From positions 6,673 to 70,672 of the forward strand of contig DAOLDD010000017.1 in the NCBI GenBank assembly GCA_035327585.1: a stretch of DNA of 64,000 nt, read 5' to 3'. Positions 24,073-32,700 of the stretch are shown in pieces (positions within the stretch are counted from its first letter, which is position 1; every line of letters begins with the position of its first letter). The notes beneath the pieces are model-generated. The model searched no databases. It worked only from the letters and a program-made list of their open reading frames with translations, and was not told the origin of the DNA. The position numbers and the translations under genes were made by a program. The stretch comes from JAMLJG01 sp035327585 (GTDB taxonomy: Bacteria > Verrucomicrobiota > Kiritimatiellia > CAIVKH01).

Positions 24073-25389
24073 GTGAGCGCGAACCCTCAACGGCCGCTGG
24101 ACGACGTTCTCGCTTGCCTCTACACGCGGAATCTGCACGTCATCAAGCTCGGCCTCGACACCGAGCTGGCGCTCCTGGATGCGCTGGATCGTCCGCACGA
24201 TCATTTCCTCGCCATCCACGTGGCCGGCACGAACGGCAAGGGTTCCGTCTGCGCGATGCTCGCGGAAATTTTGCGCGCCGCCGGATTTAGAACCGGCCTC
24301 TACACCTCGCCCCACCTCTGCCGGTTCAATGAGCGGCTTCGCGTGGATGGCGTCGCCATCAGCGACGAGGAATTGGGGGCCGCCCTCGCCACCGTGGAGG
24401 AAGCGGCCGCCCGGGTTTGCGCAGCGGGCGCCCGCGACGCGACCTTTTTTGAATTCACGACGGCGCTGGCCTTCCACTGGTTTCGCGCGCGCGGCGTGCA
24501 GGTCGCGGTCCTGGAAACCGGCATGGGTGGACGACTCGATGCCACGAATGTCGTAACGCCCGTCCTCTCGGTCATCACCTCGATCGGACTCGATCACCAG
24601 GCCTTTCTCGGGGACACGATTGAAAAAATCGCCACGGAAAAGGCGGGCATCATCAAGGCGAACCGGCCGGTGGTGCTCGGGCAGCTTCCGGAAAGCGCAG
24701 ACGCCGTAATGAGGGAAACAGCCGCACGTCTGCGTGCCCCGCTGCGCCGCGCCGCTGACCTGTGCTCCGTTACGCGCACCGCCCAATCCCTAGACGGCCA
24801 GCGCATGCGGATTGAAACCGGGGATGAATCGATCTCGCGCGTCGCCTGCCCGCTGTTGGGACGGCATCAGTTGGGCAACATTGCCGTCGCGGTGGCCGCG
24901 ATCCAGGTGTTCACTGAGGCAACGGGTCTGCCGATCCACGCGGAATCGATTCGCGCCGGCCTGGCCGCGGTGCGCTGGCCTGCCCGGATCCAAGTGCTAT
25001 CGCGCGAGCCGGATATTTTGTTGGATGGCGCGCACAACCCTGAAGCGATGCACGCCTTGCGCCAGACCGTCGAGGAATTGCGGGGAAAGCGCCCCGTCGC
25101 ACTGCTCGCGAGTTTCCTCGCCGACAAGGATGCGGCGAGGTGCCTGCGTGCGTGGGATGGCCTGCTCGATCAATGCTGGCTCGTTCCGCTGGACAACGCG
25201 CGTGCGATGGACGAAGCCACGCTCCGGGAGGCGGCCCTGCAGGCTGACCTGCGTTGCGAAATGTTGCCGCTTGAACAGGCGCTGGACGCCGGCCGTCGCT
25301 GGGCGGAGCAGCGTGGCGGCCTGCTTGTCATAGCGGGATCACTCTATCTCGCCGGCGAAGTCCTCATCCACCTAAACCAGGCGCCTTGA
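24073..25389 (+). CDS. folC: Folylpolyglutamate synthase/dihydrofolate synthase
   Basis: This 438-residue Mur-ligase-like enzyme adds glutamate to folates and, in bifunctional members, makes dihydrofolate. Motifs are HVAGTNGKGSVCAML (P-loop), YTSPHLCRFNERLRVDG, ETGMGGRLDATNVV, TSIGLDHQAFLGDTIEKIATEKAGI and, near the C-terminus, LDGAHNPEAM. The start is a GTG at 24073, 25 bp after accD, because no in-frame ATG precedes the conserved region. Confidence 0.95.
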   Translation: MSANPQRPLDDVLACLYTRNLHVIKLGLDTELALLDALDRPHDHFLAIHVAGTNGKGSVCAMLAEILRAAGFRTGLYTSPHLCRFNERLRVDGVAISDEELGAALATVEEAAARVCAAGARDATFFEFTTALAFHWFRARGVQVAVLETGMGGRLDATNVVTPVLSVITSIGLDHQAFLGDTIEKIATEKAGIIKANRPVVLGQLPESADAVMRETAARLRAPLRRAADLCSVTRTAQSLDGQRMRIETGDESISRVACPLLGRHQLGNIAVAVAAIQVFTEATGLPIHAESIRAGLAAVRWPARIQVLSREPDILLDGAHNPEAMHALRQTVEELRGKRPVALLASFLADKDAARCLRAWDGLLDQCWLVPLDNARAMDEATLREAALQADLRCEMLPLEQALDAGRRWAEQRGGLLVIAGSLYLAGEVLIHLNQAP

Positions 25390-25390
25390 A

Positions 25391-27349
25391 CTAGAGCGCT
25401 TCCGACTTGGCCGGCTTCATGTCCATCAGCGGCTCGGAAATGTTCAGCCAGGGAATCTGACGCCGCGAGGGCATCGAGATCACCCAGTTGTCCTCGCCAT
25501 CCTCCGAACGCGTCTGTTGCAGGCGATACTGCTCCAGCGTGCCGTTGACTTGCGTGATCAGCATGTAGCTTTCCTGCGGGTTCGTCGGGTTCAACGCGAT
25601 GGAAATATCCGGCGACCGGCCCAATCCCGTGAAGTGAATGACGGCATGCCCGCGCGGGCCCGGCTGCGCCTGGTAAGCAAAGGGGACGGGCACTTCAAAG
25701 GTGCCGTGGTTCTTGAACTGACCGAGCCAGAGGTTGCCGCTCATGATGACCGTGCGCGCCATCTGGGTTTTGTAGATCTGCCCGGAGCGTGTGCGCAGGA
25801 TCAACGCGCTCAACGCGAAGTCAAAGCCCGGTTCGTCAAATTTCAGTCGATTCGGGTCCAGCGCGACAAATCGCAGGTGCTCGACGGGATCGGCTACATC
25901 GTCCGAGCCCTGAAGCAAAATGGCGCGCGAGTCCGTCGCCAGCATCGGGATGCGGCGCGTCAACTCGTCGAAGGCGAGATCGAAATCGGGGTTGTATTCC
26001 GACAGGCCGCTCATTTCGAGGAGGGGGCGCAGAAATTCCGGAGTCGCACGTGGCACCTCACGTATCGCCCCTTCGGATTGGCAGGTGGCGCGCTCCATGC
26101 GATCCAATCCGGCGGCAAACGATGCGTCGGGAATAAGCTCGACTAGATTCCCGTTGCCATCCGAGGAAACCAGCAGGCGATTGCCCCGGTCATCCCAAAG
26201 CACGGACTCAATCTGGCCGAGCCCTTCCGCGATGACCGTGACACTGTCGACCTCCGGATCAACGACGGAAACGCGGCCACTTTCCTCCGCTACCACGATG
26301 CGGCCATCCGGCAGCACGCATACCCCCTCGGGCGACTTGAACGTCGTCTGGCTCGCGCCTTCGCGCAGGAAGCGCGATTGCAGGTCGACCCAACCCAGCG
26401 TCCCCGTGATTTCGTCCGTATAGATGGCGAAATTTCCGTTCTTGGAGAATTTGACGTCCGCCAACCCCGACATCGGGCGCATGATCGGCACCCACCAGCG
26501 ACCATCCGCGTCCCGGTAGACCAGCGCACCCTGCACCATGCCGCCGCCGACCATATTCGCGGTCTGCGCCGTCGAACCGGTCAGAAGCAGTTCACCGGTA
26601 TCGCGCACATCGATTCCTTCCCAGGCGAAGTCAGCGCCCTGGCCGGGCACGCGAATCACCTCGGTGGGTCCCACCTTGCCATTTTCATCAAGTTGGATCG
26701 CGAGAATACGCCCACCGCTGCGATCCTCGACGATGTGGAGACGCCCGAAGCGATCCATCGCGAGGCCTTCCGGTGATTTGATGGGACCGATCCGCTTCTG
26801 GATCGCTCCGTCCATCACGTACAGCCGCGTGTCCTGATCAATCACGGTGCGCATCCGGCCGCGCGGCGTAATCATCACAATGCGGTGCGCTTCCTCTTCC
26901 GCCACGAAAATATTTCCCGTGCGCGGATCAATCGTGATGCCGTCCGGACTGGACAGACCGGATATAAACGTCTGGCGTCGGAAAGCGGGAACCGGCAATC
27001 CCTCGCGCGGCTTGGAGACCGTCACGGGCCCACTCCATTCGCTCACCACCTCCGGCGTGAGCGCAAGAACGTCGCGCTCGGTCGATTTCACCATCACATC
27101 GACCACGCTCGCCAGCCCGCCAGGACTGATCGCGGCGAGTTTGGGAATCACATCCGAGGGTAGCGACTGGGGGATCACCACACGCGGCGTGGTTCTTGTC
27201 GAGGGGCCCCGACGGATGCTATCCCTCATGCTCTCGGGCAGTTGTGGATTGGTCAAGAAGAACAACGCCGCGAACCCGAGGAAGGGCAGCGTCAGCATGC
27301 CGATCTGCGACCACAAATCGGGGTCGCGCCATTTGCTTACCTGCTTCAT
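25391..27349 (-). CDS. Membrane-anchored NHL/SMP-30-type beta-propeller protein
   Basis: This 652-residue protein has one transmembrane segment near the N-terminus (IGMLTLPFLGFAALFF, about residues 17-32) and a linker. Repeated propeller blades follow, with the pattern GLSSPDGITIDPRTGNIFVAEE, IKSPEGLAMDRFGRLHIVED and FKSPEGVCVLPDGRIVVAEE. The C-terminal 250 residues are not recognised. The domain is probably extracytoplasmic. The ATG at 27349 is chosen because it starts after the aguA stop; an upstream in-frame start would overlap aguA. The association with agmatine genes may be only operonic. No enzymatic motif was identified. Confidence 0.7.
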   Translation of the reverse strand: MKQVSKWRDPDLWSQIGMLTLPFLGFAALFFLTNPQLPESMRDSIRRGPSTRTTPRVVIPQSLPSDVIPKLAAISPGGLASVVDVMVKSTERDVLALTPEVVSEWSGPVTVSKPREGLPVPAFRRQTFISGLSSPDGITIDPRTGNIFVAEEEAHRIVMITPRGRMRTVIDQDTRLYVMDGAIQKRIGPIKSPEGLAMDRFGRLHIVEDRSGGRILAIQLDENGKVGPTEVIRVPGQGADFAWEGIDVRDTGELLLTGSTAQTANMVGGGMVQGALVYRDADGRWWVPIMRPMSGLADVKFSKNGNFAIYTDEITGTLGWVDLQSRFLREGASQTTFKSPEGVCVLPDGRIVVAEESGRVSVVDPEVDSVTVIAEGLGQIESVLWDDRGNRLLVSSDGNGNLVELIPDASFAAGLDRMERATCQSEGAIREVPRATPEFLRPLLEMSGLSEYNPDFDLAFDELTRRIPMLATDSRAILLQGSDDVADPVEHLRFVALDPNRLKFDEPGFDFALSALILRTRSGQIYKTQMARTVIMSGNLWLGQFKNHGTFEVPVPFAYQAQPGPRGHAVIHFTGLGRSPDISIALNPTNPQESYMLITQVNGTLEQYRLQQTRSEDGEDNWVISMPSRRQIPWLNISEPLMDMKPAKSEAL

Positions 27350-27368
27350 TTCGTTACGGCACAATACT

Positions 27369-28430
27369 TCATCGCGCGGAAGTTGCCGCGCGCGCGTGTT
27401 CACGGGTCAGGCAGTGCAGGGTGCCCAGCCCCCAGACCAGGTCGACGGCATGAATGCCGATCACCGGGCGGTCCGTGATCAGTTCGGACAAGACGCCCAG
27501 CGCGATGCGGTCGTTCGGATCATTAAAGGTCGGCACCAGGACCGCGGCATTGCAGATGTAGAAATTCGCATAACTCGCCGGCAGGCGCTGTCCTTTAAAA
27601 TACAGCGGCGCGGGCATGGGGAGGGGAATCGCTTCAAGCCGCGCCCCGTTTTCCAGGCGCATGTCCTTCACGCGCTCCCAGTTTTCCGCGAGCGGCCGGT
27701 GATTGGCATCCGCCGGATTGTCTTCCTTCACGAGGACCACCGTCGTCGGATTCACGAAGCGGCACAGATCGTCCACGTGTCCGTGCGTATCGTCGCCCGC
27801 GATGCCCTTGCCAAACCACAGCACGTTCGGCGCTCCAAAATAGCGCGCGAAAACACGCTGCCAATCGGCCTTGGAAAATCCCGGGTTCCGGCACTGGACC
27901 TCCTGGTCCATGAAACATTCTTCCGTCGTCAGCAGGGTACCGCATCCGTTGACATCGATGCCGCCGCCCTCCAGCACCACCCGGCGACCGCCCAGTTCCA
28001 CCGGGATGCACGGCAGGCGCAGTGTGCGCGCCGCCTTCGCCGCGATGCCGTCATCCAGGCGCCAGTCGGGATACTTGGCCCACGCGTTAAACTGGTAATC
28101 GAGCACGGCGAGCGACTTCCCGCGTGCGCCCGTGCGGACCACCATCGGGCCGAAATCCCGCGTCCAGCCGCGATTCGTCGGCCACCGGAAAAACCGGATG
28201 CGCCCGGGCGGTACGCCGACGGCCTCCAACACGCGTCGGGCGGACGCCTCATGCGCGGCGGATTTTACGATCAGGTGTACGTTCTCACCCGCCGCGATGT
28301 GACGCGCCATCTCGCCGAACACCCACGGGATCGGCGCGAATTTGCCCGGCCAGTCCGACGTATTGTGCGGCCAGCCCAGCCACGTCGCCTCGTGCGGTTC
28401 CCACTCGGCGGGATAAAGTGCGCGGGTCAT
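27369..28430 (-). CDS. aguA: Agmatine deiminase
   Basis: This 353-residue pentein-fold enzyme converts agmatine to N-carbamoylputrescine. It begins YPAEWEPHEATWLGWPHN, carries NRGWTRDFGPMVV, ELGGRRVVLEGGGIDVNG, the His region GDDTHGHVDDLCRF, and LPASYANFYICNAAVLVP, with the nucleophilic Cys in the C-terminal ICN. It is followed by the beta-propeller gene. It starts 2 bp after the aguB stop, so the two enzymes are coupled. Confidence 0.95.
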   Translation of the reverse strand: MTRALYPAEWEPHEATWLGWPHNTSDWPGKFAPIPWVFGEMARHIAAGENVHLIVKSAAHEASARRVLEAVGVPPGRIRFFRWPTNRGWTRDFGPMVVRTGARGKSLAVLDYQFNAWAKYPDWRLDDGIAAKAARTLRLPCIPVELGGRRVVLEGGGIDVNGCGTLLTTEECFMDQEVQCRNPGFSKADWQRVFARYFGAPNVLWFGKGIAGDDTHGHVDDLCRFVNPTTVVLVKEDNPADANHRPLAENWERVKDMRLENGARLEAIPLPMPAPLYFKGQRLPASYANFYICNAAVLVPTFNDPNDRIALGVLSELITDRPVIGIHAVDLVWGLGTLHCLTREHARAATSAR

Positions 28431-28432
28431 CG

Positions 28433-29311
28433 CTAATCCACGAAACGGCGGGTGAGATCGGCAAACGCGTCGATGCGGCGGTCGCGCAGGAACGGCCAGC
28501 CGCGCCGGACCTCCTCGATGCGCGCCGTATCGGTTTCCACCACGAGGATTTCCTCCTTGTCCGTCGACGCCTCCGCCAGCACGACGCCAAACGGATCGCA
28601 CACGAACGAGGTACCCCAGAATTCGAGGCCCGCCGCATCCGCGTCCGGCTTCTCGTGGCCGATCCGGTTCACTGAGGCCACATAGGTTCCGTTCGCGATC
28701 GCGTGTCCGCGCTGCACCGTGCGCCAGGCATCGCGCTGCGCCACGCCATGCTGCGCCTTCTCGTGCGGGTGCCAGCCGATTGCCGTCGGATAAAACAGCA
28801 CGCCCGCCCCGCGCAGCGCCGTCAGGCGCGCCGCTTCCGGATACCACTGGTCCCAGCAGATCAACACGCCTACGCGGCCCGCGTTCGTGTCGAACGCCTG
28901 GAAGCCGAGGTCGCCCGGTGTGAAATAAAATTTCTCGTAGAAGCACGGATCATCCGGAATGTGCATCTTCCGGTACAGCCCTTGGACCACGCCAGTCGGG
29001 TCGAGCAGCGCCGCACTGTTGTGATAGAGGCCCGGTGCGCGTTTTTCAAAAATGGGCGCAATCACCGTCACGCCCGCCTTGCGCGCCGCGGCGCCGAGCG
29101 CCTGCGTCGACGGACCCGGCACCGGCTCCGCCCAATCGAATAGTGCCGCGTCCTCCTTCTGGCAGAAGTAGGGGGAGCGGTACATCTCCGGCAGGCAGAC
29201 GAGCTGCGCGCCGCGCGCCGCCGCCTCCGCCACGAACTCCGCCGCCCGCCGCGTATTCTCGTCGGCATCCGCCGAACACCGCATCTGGACCAATCCGATT
29301 TTGCTTTTCAT
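28433..29311 (-). CDS. aguB: N-carbamoylputrescine amidase
   Basis: This 292-residue nitrilase-superfamily enzyme hydrolyses N-carbamoylputrescine to putrescine, CO2 and ammonia. The catalytic triad is visible: Glu in VCLPEMYRSPYF, Lys in LYRKMHIPDDPCFYEK and Cys in VLICWDQWYPEAAR. Together with aguA it completes putrescine synthesis from agmatine. The promoter places its -10 just 8 nt before the ATG, so translation may be leaderless. The -35 sits inside the paired inverted repeat of locus B. Confidence 0.96.
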   Translation of the reverse strand: MKSKIGLVQMRCSADADENTRRAAEFVAEAAARGAQLVCLPEMYRSPYFCQKEDAALFDWAEPVPGPSTQALGAAARKAGVTVIAPIFEKRAPGLYHNSAALLDPTGVVQGLYRKMHIPDDPCFYEKFYFTPGDLGFQAFDTNAGRVGVLICWDQWYPEAARLTALRGAGVLFYPTAIGWHPHEKAQHGVAQRDAWRTVQRGHAIANGTYVASVNRIGHEKPDADAAGLEFWGTSFVCDPFGVVLAEASTDKEEILVVETDTARIEEVRRGWPFLRDRRIDAFADLTRRFVD

Positions 29312-29319
29312 CGCGTTTG

Positions 29320-29349
29320 ATTGTGCCGCATCGCCCCGAAAAGTTGCAA
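29320..29349 (-). promoter_or_regulatory. aguB promoter overlapping the locus B repeat
   Basis: On the minus strand TTGCAA (29344-29349) is followed after 18 bp by CACAAT (29320-29325). The -10 ends 8 nt before the ATG. The -35 box is the first five to six bases of the repeat copy 29344-29358. Confidence 0.45.
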
Positions 29350-29389
29350 CGTCTGTAAAAACTTTTTTTGGGGCTTACAACGTCTGTAA
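29344..29389. repeat. Paired 15-bp inverted repeat (locus B), between aguB and the helicase gene
   Basis: TTGCAACGTCTGTAA at 29344-29358 and TTACAACGTCTGTAA at 29375-29389 are 31 bp apart, as in locus A. The 16-bp gap again holds a T run (T7 here, T6 in A). One arm base differs in the first copy. Confidence 0.8.
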
Positions 29390-29398
29390 AAACGTGCG

Positions 29399-29459
29399 CG
29401 GCGGGACCGTGCACCGGGAGGGGACCCAACCTCCGGCGCACGACCGACCCCGCCCGCCG
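29399..29459. other. Long interrupted hairpin next to locus B
   Basis: Three nested stems: CGGCGGG (29399-29405) with CCCGCCG (29453-29459); CGTGC (29408-29412) with GCACG (29438-29442); and CCGGGAGG (29414-29421) with CCTCCGG (29430-29436, one bulge). No T run follows. The role is unknown; a structured RNA, a cruciform or a mobile-element end are possible. Confidence 0.45.
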
Positions 29460-29746
29460 TGAAACCATAGCGCTCCACCCACGCTTCAAACTCCGAAGTG
29501 GGGTTTATGTCCCTGCCGCCACCCTCAGGAAGAGCCTCATCTTTTCAAGCAGCCACCACCAATCAGTACAAAGCCGACTTCACGGACGACCACTCGCCCT
29601 AATTTGTTGCCCGTCAAAACCTTCAGCCTTGCCACACAACCCATTCCGGCTACGCTAGCGCAAACCAAATCGCGGCCCAACTACGCCCCGCGACGTGCGG
29701 CCAATAGCACTTTGAGCACAACCGATATGCGAGCGAGTAAACATTA
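29460..29746. other. Intergenic region before the helicase-nuclease gene
   Basis: About 290 bp with no supported gene. Its short open frames show no conserved motif. TTGAGC and GATATG occur before the helicase start but not with convincing spacing, so its promoter is not identified. Confidence 0.4.
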
Positions 29747-32700
29747 ATGAGTCTTGCAAAAGAGCGACTATCCCAGACATTCAAATTCCTCAAAGAACTC
29801 AATGAGTTGAGGAATCCCGTAGCACGTGATTTGTCGGGCTACGCGGAGGTGCTGCGCCTTGATGCTTGGCCCGTGCATCCTACCATCGTCGTGCGAAATG
29901 GCGACCGGGTAGATGAAGATGACGCCGATGCCGAGGCGGAGATGGAACCACTCATCCGCATCCAACGCGCACGGCTCACGTCTTGTCCGAAACCACCCGG
30001 CGTGCTCGATGGCTGGCTGAAGCCGGGCTGGCAGGTGGCTGATGCGGAAACCGCAGTGCTTGAATCTCGAAACTTTTGGGATGACGAGGAAAAGACCGTC
30101 ACCGTTGATTTCGCCGAAGATGACGACAGAGTTGCGGCCTTGAATGTTTGGAGTGTCGCGCGAGCGAAGTGGTGTGTGGCTGAACGACCAGCGATTGCGG
30201 CTCTGAAAGTATTCGAGCGGATTCACTCGCTCTGGAGCGTAATGCAGCGCGAGGGCGACCGTGTTGAACTCGTCTTGGCGGATGGGATGCTCGACGTACC
30301 ATCGCAGTCGGTGCGGCATCCAGTATTGATGCAGCGCGTGAATCTAGAGTTTGACCCAGCGGTGCCGGAGTTTCGCTTTTCGACGGGCACCGAGAAAGTG
30401 GAGTTGCATCGTGCGTTGCTCCGATTGGTGCCGAGTATCGAGGGGCGCATGATTGCGCACTTCGACAAGATCATGGAATCGCAGCCAGTAGAGCCGCTCG
30501 GTGGAGAGAGTGCCGCCGGTTTTTTCCGCCGTTTGGTGCAAGGACTTTTCAACGATGGTGAATTTCTCGACGAGAAAGCGCGCGGCGGTGCGGATGACCG
30601 ACCGAGTATTTGGCGCGAGCCCGTGATTTTTCTCCGCGCTCGCAATGCTGGACTGAGCACGACGCTGGATAACATCATCGAGGATTTGGAAGACGAGGAA
30701 ACCGAACCGCCGAAAGGGTTGTCGCGCATCGTCGGTGTCGCAACTGATGAGGATGAGCCGGAACCGGGAGGAAGCGGCGACGGCGAGACGCGGCGCACAC
30801 CGCCGGGGCCGACACCCGACATTCTTTTCAGCAAGCCAGCAAACGCGGAGCAGTATCAAATCGCGGAGCGATTGGCACAGTCGAATGCTGTGCTGGTGCA
30901 AGGCCCTCCGGGCACTGGCAAGACCCATACGATTGCCAACCTGCTTGGCTACTTGCTGGCACAAGGAAAGACGGTGCTCGTGACGGCGCACACCACAAAG
31001 GCGCTGCGCGTGTTACGACGGCAGGTGGACGAGGCGCTGCAACCGTTGTGCTTGAGCGTGCTTGAGGGCGACGCTGACAGTCAGTCTCAGCTCTCGCGTG
31101 CGGCACAGGACATCGCCGACAGGCTCTCACGCTCAAATGCGGCGAGCCTGCGACGCGAGGCCGGCTGGCTGCGCGATAAGCGGCGAAACATGCTGGACGT
31201 GGCGGCTGCATTGCGTCGACAACTTCGCGACGCGCGATTTAGCGAGGTGGAGGAGATCGTTCTCGGCGGCGAGGGATTGAGTCCTATTGAAGTTGCCAAA
31301 CGTGTGAAGTCTGATGCCGAGCGTGACGGCTGGATTCCCGGCCCGCTTCAACCCGGTGTGATGTGCCCACTCACGGAATCTGAAGTTCACCAACTTTACG
31401 CGACAAATGCGACGCTCACGCCCTCGGACGAAGCGCAGCTTTCAGTTTCGCAACCCGAACTCGCGGATTTGGTTTCGTTGGCAGACTTTCGTCTACTTGC
31501 AAACGAGCAGGCCAGTGCTGATTCACGCGCGCAAGCGCATCGCCCGGATTTGTGGTGCGATGGCGTTGCCGTTGGCTATGCCGCGTCAAAGCTTCAAGAA
31601 CTTCATCAGCGCGTTTGTGCTGCAGCTGGCGTGCTCGCGGAAGGACAGAACTGGCTACGAGAAGTACTCTTCGCGGGATGGATGGGAGGCGACTTGTGCG
31701 GTGCATGGAATGATTTGCTCGCCGCTGCTCACGCGCTGGCGAATGAAGCGGGCACAGCGCATCGCCTCATCATGGAGCACGGGCCAGAGTTACCCGACGC
31801 TCAACCGGCGTCCGCAATGGCCGCAACACTCGGCGCGATTGTCTCTCACCTAGAAACCGGTGGTTCGCTGGGATTGATGACCAAGCTGCGGCATCGAGAA
31901 TGGCATCAACTAATTGACGGATGCCGAGTGGAAGACCGCGTGCCTATAACGCTGGATGAATTCCGCGCGCTGCGCGCGCTCGCACAGTTGAAGGAAAGCC
32001 GAGGCCGATTCGTCGCACGCTGGCGACGCGCAGTGGAAAGCCTCGACGGCCCGCGAATCGAGAGCCTAGCCAGTGCGCCCGAGCGTGCCGCGCAAGGTTA
32101 CGCGGCGGAGATTCGCACCCGTTTGGAGTGGCGCGAAACCGTTTGGGAACCATTGATCGGCGAATTGCGTGACGTCGGATTCCTTTGGGATGAATGGCTG
32201 GCGGCACACCAGCCCATTGCTGGTGATCATGGCGAATTAGCGAGAGTTCAATTGGCATCCCAAGGATTGCCAAGAGTTGTCGAGGCCAAGGCAGCCTTGC
32301 TCAGACAGGCTGAACTTTCGGCGGCCTTGCAAAACCAGCGCGCTTATCTCGCCGGATTCCCGCAGAGCGATGCCGCTTCGGTGTTGCTCACCGCGCAGGA
32401 CTCGTGGGACGTGGAGAGTTATGAGGAAGCCTGTCGCGAACTCGCCCGGCTCGAAGGTTTGCGTGCCGCCTACGAAACTCGTCTCGCTTTACTCGCGCGC
32501 GTCGAGGATTTCGCGCCCGCGTGGTCACACGCCATCGTGCAACGGCAAAAGCCACACGACGGCGCGAAACCACCGGGCGACGCAACCGCAGCTTGGCGGT
32601 GGCGGCAGTGGCACCAGGACCTCGAAAGACGAGCTGCGGTTTCGATTCCGGAACTTCAGGAACGGCTCGATAAGACAGATGACGAGTTACGCCGCGTGGC

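Noticed and set aside
26847..28436. 529-codon open frame on the plus strand over the beta-propeller gene and aguA
   Set aside because: Opposite-strand shadow of two well-supported genes; GC-rich codon bias keeps the antisense frame open.
28431..28946. Upstream extension of aguA to 28946
   Set aside because: It would overlap aguB almost fully. The extension has no similarity to agmatine deiminases, which begin at the YPAEWEPHE region.
29368..29658. 96-codon open frame before the helicase gene
   Set aside because: It runs through the repeat and hairpin and has no ribosome site or recognisable motif.
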